Positions 1 to 10,490 of a DNA stretch of 64,000 nucleotides are shown in pieces. Numbering within the stretch: the stretch's first letter is position 1; each line of letters begins with the position of its first letter. This DNA comes from Apis mellifera (Eukaryota; Arthropoda; Insecta; Hymenoptera; Apidae): positions 8,992,009 through 9,056,008 of the forward strand of contig NC_037648.1 of NCBI RefSeq assembly GCF_003254395.2, written 5' to 3'. The notes beneath the pieces were generated by a model that ran no database searches, was not told the DNA's origin, and saw nothing but the letters and a program-made list of their open reading frames with translations. Both the position numbers and the translations under genes were made by a program.

Positions 1-82
1 CTTGAATTTCTTCCACGGCCACGCCGCCGCCGCCGCCGCCGCCGCCGCAGCTCTGACGAAAATTAATCACCGATTAGCCTAA
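1..82 (+). other. Possible 3' end of a coding exon: Ala10 tract and stop (weak)
   Basis: Reading the + strand from base 2 gives 26 codons and then TAA at 80-82: Leu-Asn-Phe-Phe-His-Gly-His, ten alanines (eight GCC, then GCA and GCT), and nine further residues ending Arg-Leu-Ala. Alanine runs coded by GCC repeats are common in insect transcription factors, so this could be the C-terminal end of a protein whose body lies upstream of the window. The minus strand is also open across the repeat, and a plain GCC microsatellite explains the data equally well. The frame is cut by the window edge, so neither start nor splice acceptor can be judged. No family is recognisable. Confidence 0.15.
23..46. 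repeat. (GCC)8 trinucleotide microsatellite
   Basis: Eight perfect GCC units followed by GCA GCT. It is one of very few GC-only repeats in a strongly AT-rich window, where repeats are mostly A runs and AT or GT/CT tracts. Confidence 0.9.
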
Positions 83-850
83 ACGATAACGTTCCGCCTA
101 GTTGAGAGAACGGACGCCAAGGACGGTAAGGAATCGAACCGGGCGACCAGCTTTTCGAAGCCCCTCCTTTTGCTCTTTTTGCTTCCTTTCGATCTAAATG
201 AGAAATGTGACGACAGATTTTCCTCCTCGTCGCTCGTCTATCGACACCGCGTTAGCCTCGGTCTATTTTGCTCTCGTTCGAATGGACCAAGTCGTGATGG
301 CGAGGGATGCTCGGGGTTACGGTTCGATTGTAGGGATGAATGAATTCGAGAAAGGGTAGTTTGGATATGTAAATATTTTCAAAGAATTGAATAATTTGTG
401 AAAAGTGTGTAGTCGAAGCTTGAAATTGTAATTTGTTCGAGTGGGAAAGTTATTGCAAATGTGTAATTTTATTTCGTAATAATATGGTATTTCGTAATGC
501 TTGGAATTTAAAACGTATATACTTTGGTATCAGCTAATTATGAAGATCTAATGTACACTTTTTAAATTCTCGTTTCAATCTTTCCATTGGTTTTCAACAC
601 CTATTTTTCATCTATTTACAGCTGTTATAAAAAATTCTTATGAATTAATTATTATATAAAATATCTGCAATTTATCATTATATTTTTCAGTATACCAAAC
701 TTAACTTAATAAGAAATTAAAATCGGATAAAATGATAAAATGTAACAAGTAATTTAAATTTAACTTCAAATTTTTATAAAGAGATAGAGAAGAAGATACG
801 AAGATGTTAATCTCACAATTCAAAAAGAAGTTTTTTTTAATTGCACGAAA
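83..850. other. Non-coding spacer, GC-rich then AT-rich
   Basis: The first 250 bases are moderately GC-rich and continue the composition of the window start. From about 350 the sequence becomes AT-rich, with stops in all frames. I see no gene, RNA gene or clear motif cluster. A reverse-strand match to the tRNA B-box word near 131-142 was tested and does not fold (see rejected items). Confidence 0.6.
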
Positions 851-1260
851 CCATATATTTGCATCGTACTTCGCGAATTAAGCACGTGTAAATGTATATC
901 AGATACGTAATTAACTTTATGGTATAAACGAAACTAGCATAAGAGCATTAACATTATCGTTAAATTACTTTCCCTTGTCTCTTTTTGACAGAGTGTTAAA
1001 ATTTGCACATCTCACGCATTAATTCCACCGACAATCGTAATAAGAGATCGAAAGAGGAAAAGGTCGAGAATATCGAGGTTTCACGGTGCAATAGATATGC
1101 TAATGAAGACACGTAGGGAACTGATAATCTTGACGGTTCATCTCGCGTGATTATTCCTAATTATGTAAATCGACGCATCATTTTGATCAGTCCTGACCGA
1201 CTATACAATATCCGGGCACGAGATCGTATTGCCCTCTTGGCTACTTTGAATTAGAGGTTA
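851..1260. promoter_or_regulatory. GC-richer non-coding island (candidate regulatory element)
   Basis: This patch is richer in GC than its flanks. It contains an octamer-type word ATTTGCAT (857-864, reverse complement of ATGCAAAT, the POU-domain site) and an E-box CACGTG (883-888). From about 1,020 to 1,260 it has a CpG-bearing stretch without open frames. Regulatory function is inferred only from composition and these words. Confidence 0.25.
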
Positions 1261-1635
1261 TTTTTAATGATATTGCCTATAATTATACATGTCCAGTTTC
1301 ACGAAATCATGGATAACCATCCATTTGTAAAAATCATCTGTCTTATTCCAAATCATATCCCTTTTGCCACAAACAATATTTGCACAGGATATTGAGATGA
1401 TTGAATTTTTATATTTAATATAAGGTTTTTTGCATTTTCAATTTTATTGGAAAATATTCTAATCAAAATTTCACTCAACAAATTTGAACGGAAGTTGAAA
1501 TTATATACAATTAATCGATTTGATTTTTATACCAAATATTGCACTTTATCTTGACTTCTAAAATCTATCCTCCAGATCCATGAATATATTAACTTAAAAA
1601 AAAAAAAATTATTGAGGCAGATTCGTTGCAGTTTG
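1261..1635. other. AT-rich non-coding spacer
   Basis: AT-rich, stops in all frames, with a 13-base A run at 1596-1608. Nothing else seen. Confidence 0.6.
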
Positions 1636-2060
1636 AACAATGACCGAAACGGATACACTGACGCTGCAAGAAGTTATTGTATCTTTGGTATGCATATGCA
1701 TCGAGCTTTTAGCATAGATACTATAACTGTTTCCCACATTTTATACCCGCACCGATAATGTGGGTATTTACATAGAGATCTCGAACGCGGCAACCGTTTT
1801 TCGAAATCTTTTTGTGGAATGTGACGTGTACAAGCAAGAAGAGGATTGGTCGTATAGATACGGCCGTGTACACGTCGCCCGATTATATAATTTTGTTTGA
1901 ACTGTGAAATTTAATGATAGGTACGTGATACCTTAGAGCAATGAGCTTGATTTCTTTTAACAAGTTATATATGAGGCGATAATTCTAGGCCGCGTGCATC
2001 TCTGTAATTTCACCGGTATGAGGCGATGGCTGTTTGCCTTTGGAATTGGTTTCCAAGGTT
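1636..2060. promoter_or_regulatory. Non-coding island with palindromes
   Basis: Contains a perfect 12-bp palindrome ATGCATATGCAT (1690-1701) and an inverted repeat CCCACATT (1733-1740) / AATGTGGG (1757-1764) with a 16-base loop. A 20-codon ATG frame from 1640 runs across a possible GTATGC donor (1688-1693), but there is too little to call an exon. It may be a regulatory element. Confidence 0.25.
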
Positions 2061-4300
2061 TTTTGAAAGAATTATCGCTATGTGTCATTATTTTTTTTTT
2101 TCTTGAATTACGATAGAGTATATTAGAGATGCTGAAGTGAAAGAAATTTATTTAATGTGAAAGCTATTGTTTTGGAAATTTTAGTGTTGCAACGATAAGA
2201 AATATGAAAAGATTTCTTTTAGAATTTGCCTCAAGTTTTTACTGTTATGTTATTTGTTAAAGGCCACTTATTAGCCACAAGTTAAATATCATTTGTGCTA
2301 CTTTGTTACTATAAATAAATTTATGTAAATGAGCAACTTATTTTAAATTGTTATTTTATCATACCGATATTCCAATTGTCGACAACTATATTTTTTGCAG
2401 CAAAGAAGAATTTTTTATTTTAATTTTGTATCGCTTATTGTTCAAACACATGATCAATTTACATTTACAAGCGAGCAATGTGAAAATGAATAGAAGCAAG
2501 TACAAGAAGAAACAGCAAGCAATGAACCAAGTATTAATGAACTAATTTCAATCTCTTTATCAGAAATTTTAATTCCTTCCTTAAAAATTTCATTAAAACT
2601 ATTCCTCTAATAGTGGTGTATCTAATAATTATATCAAAAAATATATTTAAAAAATTTATCCATTAGGAACGTACATAAAATATCTAGTTTCCAATTATTT
2701 CTAATTATTTACCAAACAGCGCAGAATCGTGTTTCCTTCTTCATTTCTCAAAACTTATTTTTTTCACGAGCATAAAAATACACGTACATTATTCTATAAC
2801 TGACGTTTAAAAAAATTGCTACGCTCGAATGTTGCACACTTCGAGAACCGGTACGAGGCAAGTTGCTCCTTATTCTTTCCCCTCCCTGCTTTTAAACCGT
2901 GCCACTTATCTATGCGAATATTAAATCAGAACACTTCAAGTGTTACCAAGACGATAGTAGAACGTGGAAGCAATTTTTAGAACAGCATGCCGGGAAAGAG
3001 GAACGCGATCTACATCTACGTAGGGTCGGGTCAATATCCTTCGAGTCCAGTTCCTGTATTCTACTTTCCTCCAATCACTTTGCATTATTACACACCGAAG
3101 GTAAGGCTAATAGACGAATCAATCTGAATCAATTTGTTCACGGTTATCGTTATCGGGACAAGTGTTTCGACAAAAATCCAAAGAGGAAGAAATTATTCTG
3201 TATAAATATCGTTTTGTCTTGGGATATGCTCTTTGGAAATGTCAATATTGATAAAATTGGTGATAAAGATTATACAATGTGATATTGATTATTATTATAT
3301 TGAATTATTAATTTCTTTCTTCTCATAATTTTTCTTTCTTCTGTTTCAAGACATTTCTAATATTGGAATTAATAAATTCGTCTTTAAAAAAGGTGTTAAA
3401 TCTTTGATTCTGGAATTATTAAAACGCTTGAATATACTTTTTGGCAAAATTAAATAAAGTGTTATTTTTATTAAAATTTTTAATTCTTGCCAAAATAAAT
3501 ATTTCTTGCAAAATAGAAAAAAACAATAATAAAAAAAAGATAGCATTCCAAGTTTCAAGAGTTTCGAAAGTTTTAAGATTTCACAATGTTTCGGATTTTA
3601 GAATTTCGCAAATCTAAAAATATTCATATTTATAGATAATAATAAATTTCATTCAAATAAAAATTTGCCATATTATTGTTCTTTCAAATAATTCCATTAA
3701 TTGCTCCATATTTTATATTTATAACTACAAGAATAGAGAAGATTGTATATGTATACGTCAGCCAACAATAATAAATCATTTAATCGAAAGATCTCGATTA
3801 AAAATTTATAATGTGGGATAATCAAATACGTGACGAAATACACGTTCGAATTAAAAAACCGGATTTCACGATCCTTTTTATCTCTATCAGCTATTTCGTA
3901 CACGATCATGGGACCAGGGTCAGCTCCTTTGACGAATGAGACTCTGAAAATAGATTAACTATGCGACCGTTCCCAAAAGTCGAATGGCAATAAATTTGTA
4001 ATCATCGCGGGAACCTTGTGTCACAAGTGATAGCGAGTCACGTATTTCGAGATGGAAACTAGTACCAAGAAATATGAAATATAGCAAGATCTTCAACTGC
4101 GACGAATAAATTATTGTAACACGCATCTCATCTTTAATATTTAATATTTCTTAGAAAAATAATCAAATAAATTGTATTATTAATTCTCGAGATGCAATGC
4201 ACATTCTCACAATTCTCAAACCTTCAAAGAAACTACCTACAAAAAAGAAAAAAAAATCCTTACTTGTAGAAGATAATATGAGCAGGAGGAACCAATAATA
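2061..4300. other. AT-rich non-coding region
   Basis: Mostly AT-rich with a few moderately GC bits at 2815-2900 and 3900-4060. A 127-codon frame at 2899-3282 opens only at a GTG, has no ATG in its first 100 codons and no convincing splice acceptor, so I do not call it a gene. Nothing else is supported. Confidence 0.55.
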
Positions 4301-5050
4301 CCGTATCAAATCCAAAAGGAGGCAGCCTCGATTCACCGGCGAAAGGTGAATACAAGCGTATACACTCCCCCTTCATCCTGTCATATAACTCCATTACCAA
4401 AGTATCGAAATCCGTGATCGATCCTTAGATCGATGCGCCACGTATGGATCGCATGATCCAACCTCGACCCGTTTCGGGATGATCCCCGAGTCAAGGCGGA
4501 CAAAGCGGGCCCCGGAGGATCGTGGAAAAGGGGTTGGATAACATTCTCGTCCTCGTTCCTCTAGGTAGCTTCTTTGAAAAAAACTTCATTTCTAATAAAT
4601 AGCAATCCAAGAGTGTTTCCTGTACGAAGCCTCTCTCGCGGAGGGCTGTCCATGAATGGCTGTCCTGTCTACCTGAGGCCTAGGGTTATCCTTCAAGGAC
4701 CGTGACTGGGCCCCTACGGGTGGATGGAAGTCTCAATGGCCTGATACTCCCCCCCCCCCCCCCGATAAGCCCCGCGCAGATCAAATATTATAAATACGAG
4801 AAGTCTGGAGACGAGCGCGGGATCCCTGGGACCGTGTGGGGCCGCTTATCGGTCGGCACGATAACCGCATCCGGCCTTATCCTTCTGCAAATAAAGAGAC
4901 CCGGGGGGATCACGAGGAACACACAGAACGAGAGAATTCACTCGAACATACTCCCCAGTCGGATCGATAGCCGCGTTTCTATTTTTGGGACCGAGGGAAA
5001 ATGGTACGACACTGGTGGGATAGAGGAGATTACCTGTTTTAAACTGTGAA
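4301..5050. promoter_or_regulatory. Strong GC-rich island with GATA and GATC motifs and a C15 run
   Basis: This is one of the most GC-rich stretches of the window. Eleven GATC words fall between 4416 and 4965, far above expectation. GATA-type words occur at 4537-4542, 4685-4690, 4764-4769, 4845-4850, 4860-4865 and 4876-4881. Two of them form an exact 9-bp inverted pair, CCGATAAGC (4762-4770) and GCTTATCGG (4844-4852). A run of 15 C lies at 4749-4763. A 115-codon frame (4702-5049, +) spans the C run and looks like a by-product of GC richness. The island reads best as an enhancer or promoter, though no transcript signal is decisive. Confidence 0.35.
4749..4763. repeat. C15 homopolymer
   Basis: Fifteen consecutive C immediately before a GATAAG word. 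Long C or G runs are rare in such AT-rich DNA and can form i-motif or quadruplex structures. They are also common sites of assembly error. Confidence 0.9.
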
Positions 5051-5690
5051 GTTTAAATTAAGAGAGATATGGATTGGGTGATAGATTGAAATATGATTGG
5101 AAGATGGATTTTTCGAGGTTGGGTAAATCGGAGGAACGAAAGATATACGTATATTTGTATGGATAAGTGAGATTTGATTGAGATCTGGATTTTGATTGGA
5201 TGGTTTTGATTTTAAATGAGTGTAGTATTTCGGTCTAGATCGGTTTAATGAGGATTTAGATTTTGTTTCATATGCGTGATTCATAAAGAAATCGATAGTT
5301 TCTTTTTAAAAATTAATTTTGTATTTTATGCGCGATTCATTTTTATGCTATGATTTGCTATTTAATAATTTAATTTTTAAACAAATCACGCATTATAATA
5401 AATTAGAAAAAAGTAAATCTCTATCAATGTTTCTATTTTGCTCTAAAAAATTTAACTATTCGAAAAAATAATCCCTCTTCGTTCTTTTTCTTTCAAAACT
5501 ATTAATCACAATAAAAGAAAAAACTGAGTTTAATTCATCTCTTCTCAAAACATTTATCACAATTATTCAACAATAACTTAGCCCAATTAAAACAATTCCA
5601 TTCGCTCGAAATATCCAAATCAAATTCCTTCTCCTCTTATCGACGAAAAAGAAAATAAAAATTCACTCAAATCCACCGTACCAATGACAA
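5051..5690. other. AT-rich non-coding spacer
   Basis: AT-rich, with asymmetric T/G-rich then A/C-rich sub-stretches (about 5050-5280 and 5480-5690). No gene seen. Confidence 0.55.
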
Positions 5691-5867
5691 CTCGATTTGT
5701 TCAAGAGCCACTTAATTCCATATAAATTCCAAACCCCATACACAATTTATCGTTTATCAAGTAATCAACCAAATCCAGGTCCACAAAGTTATCAAAAATC
5801 CAATGAGGAAACGTCACATTCCAACACAGTTAACTTCCATGATGAACCAGACACACTGACGTTGTCA

Positions 5868-6221
5868 ATGACTGAATGTTCCCTCAATGAAATCGTTCTT
5901 TTTCGAGAGAATGAGACTGCTCGGCACATGGAGATCGGTTCCTCGAGATCGTGCCTCCTTCGAACAGGTAGAATTCTTTTTATCTTCCTTCTCTTCTCCG
6001 AGATCGCCGACTCTGTTCTCCGTCTCCCTTCCTCTCGATCCGCAACTTCAATTTTTCTATTTTTCGCAGACAGGTTGGACCGTAGCAGCAATTTTCGGCA
6101 CCGTTCATCTCCCTTCGACCCGATACAACAGCGATTCGTTCACTCTCCTTCTCGTTACGAGGCAGCTTCGTGCCCCAGGCGCCTATTCTTTGTCTCAGAA
6201 CTCGAACAACTCGATCCTTGA
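5868..6221 (+). CDS. Candidate small ORF with a possible 102-bp intron (weak)
   Basis: An ATG at 5868 opens 117 codons ending in TGA at 6219-6221; the frame is open further upstream (to at least 5697) but without another ATG. Inside it lies a plausible small intron: donor ACAG|GTAGAA (GT at 5968), a pyrimidine-rich body, and acceptor TTTTCGCAG ending at 6069. The interval is 102 bases, so the frame is the same whether or not it is spliced. The predicted protein begins Met-Thr-Glu-Cys-Ser, is rich in Arg and Ser, and has no recognisable domain. The reverse strand also has open frames here, a usual sign of chance ORFs in GC-rich DNA. It could equally be an untranslated exon or nothing. Confidence 0.15.
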   Translation: MTECSLNEIVLFRENETARHMEIGSSRSCLLRTGRILFIFLLFSEIADSVLRLPSSRSATSIFLFFADRLDRSSNFRHRSSPFDPIQQRFVHSPSRYEAASCPRRLFFVSELEQLDP

Positions 6222-6440
6222 AAGTGTCGTAACCTCGCCGTGTCCTTAAATTCTGTCCCGTATGCGTCATCTACGCGGATTCTCCACTCCGTATCGATGA
6301 TTCGCCACTCGTTTTCGGCATTTTTTATTACGCGGTCGACGACACCATGAGAGGAGAAGGATGGGCAAGGGATGAATAATTTTTCCTTTAACCGGAGGGA
6401 ATTTTTCCTTTTCCAGGAAGACGATCGTTTTTTTTATCTC
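6222..6440. other. Remainder of a moderately GC-rich island
   Basis: GC-richer sequence continuing from the candidate ORF, with several CpG-containing words (around 6270-6350). No open frame is supported. It fades into AT-rich DNA near 6440. Confidence 0.4.
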
Positions 6441-8270
6441 GTATATATGGTTATTGACACGTCACTTTAGTTTTTATGATTCTTTATCGAGGCACGATCG
6501 TCTATTTCGAATTGAGATAAATAAGCGTGGTGAGATGATGCTTTGATGAAAAATTGTAGCGATAATTTTTAAAATGTAGAAGCACTATTTTGAGATAGTT
6601 TAAATATTACTTAATGTCTTATATAAGATGTTTGAATTTAAATTTCTTTCTTTTTTATTAATATTATTTAGATTCGTTTTGTTAATCTTATATTTTCTTG
6701 AATTTTTTAGATTTTGTAAACTAAATAATTGTTAAAATTGTTTAACCAAAATCGAAGTAATGATTAATATTCAAAAGTGAAATTTAAATCTTAATTGATC
6801 TTTAGGAGATTAAAGAGATATTTAATATTATATTTAATATTATTTAATATTATATACAAATTTAATATTATTTAATTATTTTGATCGTATATAAAAAGCG
6901 AATAAAAAATAATTTAATTTTATAAATTGTTATTTATTAATTTTTATAATTTAAACAGTAAAAATTCTGTGTGTGTATTTAGAAATATTTATTAAACAAT
7001 ATTTATTTGTATTAATTAAACAAAATTTTAAAATATTTATCTATTAATTATCCCTTGAAATATAATTCACGTATATCTGTAAAAAAAATGACATTCGAAA
7101 TGTCATAGGTCACAACCGAGAAAGACTATATTTTAAAATAAAGTTCGAAAAGAGTAAGATGTCGGGTCGCGAACCAATGACCCGAAATCCCCGATATTCG
7201 TAGTGAAATATTAGAAAGTGATACTAAAATATTTTAAAATTATCGTTATCTACTCGATACATTCGTATAGCAACATTTTAATGAAAATATTTTATTTTAA
7301 GGAAACGAAATGTTCATTGGAAATTATTTTTATCATTATTAATATCATTTATGATAATATTTTTAAAAGACTGATTTTTCATTCATGTTACAATATTTTT
7401 ATATTTTTCTTCCATACAGATTTTGATATTTATTAAAATTAATATATTTAATATAATATAATTTTTAATTTCCTTAATTTCATTATATATATTTTTAGAA
7501 ATTATTCTTTTATAGATTTTTCAACATACGTAAATATTTTCCAGGAAGAAGGAAAAGTACATTTAATATCGAGTTTGCGTCCTATCATGGACAACTGTTT
7601 TGAATTGGCAAAGGTTACTGGAATCTCTTGCAATTGCCCATATCAATAAATTCTTTCATGATGTTCCTGTTTAAATTCAACATCGATGTAAATGGTTATC
7701 TTTTCCATGAAATCCTTATGCTTCTGAATATCCTTAGAATTCGAATACTATACATATGTTTTGTATAATAAAAATATATATTCAACAAGTTTATGAACAT
7801 TCGAATTCAATATTTATATCTTTTAAATTAATTCTTTTTAAATAATTTAATTTGATTATACAAATTAAATTAAATTAAATAATAGTTAAAAAAGTTTTAA
7901 AATAGATTTAAAACTTAAAATTAAAAATATTCGTTCATAGAAAATTATTTCTTTTCTTCTTGATATTGGTTATTCTAAGAAAAAATTCAATTGTTTGCAT
8001 ATTTATATATTTCTTTTATCGACAATTATTGATTCTATGATGAAATATTGATTGTGTGAAATGAAGAAATTCTGAAAAAAATTATGTATACTACAAGATT
8101 ATAGCAAATGAATTATTAAAATATAAATAATCTTAATTTATATAATATATTAATTTAATTAATATATTATATCAATCCAAAGGTAATTAACAACAAAAGA
8201 GTAAACAGGGAAATTTGAATGGCAATTTGGAAGATAATATAGAAAGAAGTTTAGTACAAGAAGTAAGAAA
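6441..8270. other. AT-rich non-coding region
   Basis: Long AT-rich stretch with degenerate TTTAATATTA-like repeats near 6820-6880 and TTAAA repeats near 7860. It contains the large AT palindrome at 8140-8172, annotated separately. No gene is supported. Confidence 0.6.
8140..8172. repeat. Perfect 33-bp A/T palindrome
   Basis: Arms of 16 bases, ATATAATATATTAATT (8140-8155) and its exact reverse complement (8157-8172), flank a single T. It can extrude as a cruciform. It could be a simple AT-repeat accident or a protein or structural site. Confidence 0.85.
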
Positions 8271-8790
8271 GAACGGTGACAAATTAGTTAAAAAAGTATC
8301 ACAAACGAAAGCATTGGATCCCGAAAAAGCAGCGTACTCGATCGGAAGAATTCGAGTCGGTCAACGCTGATAAATGACGTGATTTATCAATCGGTAACAG
8401 CATTGTATTCTGGCAAGGCAACGCGCTCGTTCGAATATCGCAAAGCAAGCGAAAGAAAAAAAAAAGAAAAAAGAAAGAGAAGGAAAAATTACACGAATTC
8501 GGATGGGAACTTTTACCACACCCACCACATTCCGCGGACATGCTCCGTGGGAATATCATCTTCTTCTTTTGCGGCCAATCCAATACTTTTTTTTTCTTTT
8601 TCTCTTTTTTTTTTCGCGGACAAGAAACTTTGGAAATACCGACGAGGACTTCGTGGAAGTTGCAACGAAAGTTACTCGTTTTTACGCGGGTGAGTCACAT
8701 TTGTCCCGCGAACAGATTGTTACGAACAGGGAGGCATATGAGCGATAATAACAGTAATAATGGAAAGTTTTTTATTACGAGTAATGCAAG
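8271..8790. promoter_or_regulatory. GC-richer island with an AP-1 word inside a GC hairpin
   Basis: Non-coding island with polypurine (8450-8485) and T-rich (8587-8614) tracts. CGCGGG (8685-8690) and CCCGCG (8705-8710) pair around a loop that holds TGAGTCA (8691-8697), the AP-1 consensus. Overlapping short frames in several phases are chance. Regulatory role is inferred. Confidence 0.3.
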
Positions 8791-9090
8791 GTGAAATAAA
8801 TATTAATGAATCGATGATTGCGACGTTTCTTATTTGTTTGAAAGCTAAACGAAAAGCTGTTGTTATAAAAGATTGCGAATAACGTAAGATAAATATATTA
8901 TTACTAAATTTATTAATGATTTAATGTGTAATTATATATTTATCTCAATAAAATACAATATTAATTTTCCAAAAGAAAAAAAAAACATTTCCACCTTCTC
9001 GATAATCAAAAAAACAAAAATATATGAAATCTAAATAAAGATTGTTCTACTTGAAATTTTTATAAGCTATTTGTATCCCCAGATCCATTA
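8791..9090. other. AT-rich non-coding spacer
   Basis: AT-rich with an A run near 8976. No feature seen. Confidence 0.6.
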
Positions 9091-9740
9091 ATAGCATCAA
9101 ACAAAGCCCACGTGTTTCTAAGAATAGCATAAATTCAAAATAACTCTTTCATTTCCTTTTACGCAATCCATCAGCCCACGCGGATCAATTCCCACAAGAT
9201 ATACCACCCCCGTACACACCCCAAACATCTGAAAACTTTTCAGAAAAATATTTTCATCCACTCGGAGATCACGACGCACGTGAAGCGTGTGACTCGAACT
9301 GCAACAATATCCCAATTCAGCGTATCGTCACGAGCACCATTTCAAGAAGAGTAATTAGATTCCAGAGAAGGAAGATACACGTGTTCGAGGCATAGGAGTT
9401 AATCGAGTCGTGGGTGAGTCTTGAACGAAACAAAAGGAGGGTGGCACGAGTTCACAATAGACCGTAACCCGGCAAACTTTCTCCCGCCCGAGAATTCCAT
9501 TTGGAGGGTGAAAACGAGGCGTATATCCCATCGTATGGACCAAGGGGATGAAAACGAAACGAACTTTGCCTCGTATCAGGTCTTCTTGTTCCATCGTTCG
9601 TTCCTTCGTTCTTCGCGCGCTTCTCTCTTCCGGCTCTTTCATTATATCGCATTTTCTTGAGGAGAAACGATGTATGACAGGTGTTCGCCACGTGCACCTT
9701 ATACGATCACCATTCTTTAATAAGATAGCATTCACAGAGA
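9091..9740. promoter_or_regulatory. GC-richer island with repeated CACGTG E-boxes
   Basis: CpG-rich non-coding island. CACGTG occurs four times (around 9109, 9278, 9378 and 9690), where less than one would be expected. CACGTG is the site for bHLH factors of the Myc/Max and Clock/Cycle type. Several overlapping short frames on both strands at 9355-9805 are mutual shadows with no recognisable product. Confidence 0.3.
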
Positions 9741-10130
9741 GAAACGTTTTGAATATGCATGTACAATTTATTCGATCAATTCTTTACTTTGATATGAATA
9801 TATAAAAAAAATAAAATAAAAATTTAATTTACATTTTCTGGTAATAATTGGCTTTTGTTAAGAGTATATATTCCTAAAAATTGAAGAAAAAAAAAACATT
9901 TTTTGGAATATTGATTTTGATATGTTTAAACATCTTATTGAATTCTGGGATTCTTATATACTTAATTTGTAGCATTTACTTTTTATTTCTTTTCGTTAAA
10001 AAAAAAAAAAGTAAAATTTTTACGACTATTTAATAGTTGAATCTAATTAAAAATCATTTCAATTCAATTGATATCGATAATTTTATCAGCTTCAGGAATC
10101 AAAAGTTTAAGGTTTAAAACGTTTAGCTCT
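9741..10130. other. AT-rich non-coding spacer
   Basis: AT-rich with A runs near 9887 and 9999. Nothing else seen. Confidence 0.6.
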
Positions 10131-10490
10131 TAGCGCGATTCTAACAGCGACGAGGATGGTATTTCAGTTTTTAAGGTCAGTTTTACAACCGTTATAATAT
10201 ATGTTCTTAATTGAAGGGTGGCTTAGCCCGTGTCAGCCGGCTTTGCATGTGCAACGCTCGAAAACACGTTATAACTTGTGTCTTCCTCGAGCATGTATTA
10301 CGCAATATACGTGCCCCGCCGTGTAATTACGCGATGACGACTATACGTGAAATTCTAGGGTTGTTGAGAAGAAAGTCTGTCGCAGTTTTAGGGTTAAATG
10401 ACGTTACTGATTCTTTAAGGGAGATTCGAGATACGGAAGTATACTGGATTACCTTTAGGCGAGGTATATAATACTTACAATATGGCAGGA
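10131..10490. promoter_or_regulatory. GC-richer non-coding island
   Basis: A compact island with CpG words and a homeodomain-type TAATTA core (about 10324-10329) next to GCGATGACG. An 86-codon frame over it (10211-10471, +) opens only at TTG and resembles nothing known. Possible regulatory element. Confidence 0.25.

Noticed and set aside
115..150. Reverse-strand tRNA B-box word GGTTCGATTCC
   Set aside because: The bases flanking it do not form a 5-bp T stem, and no matching acceptor, D or anticodon arms can be placed upstream, so it is a chance match.
2899..3282. 127-codon open frame on the + strand
   Set aside because: It opens at GTG, has no ATG in the first 100 codons, lacks a splice acceptor and matches no family.
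4702..5049. 115-codon frame beginning before the C15 run
   Set aside because: It begins at a GTG and reads through the C homopolymer as prolines; the open frame is explained by GC richness and resembles no protein.
9355..9805. Five overlapping frames of 79-126 codons
   Set aside because: They are shadows of each other in a GC-richer island, none with recognisable content or splice context.
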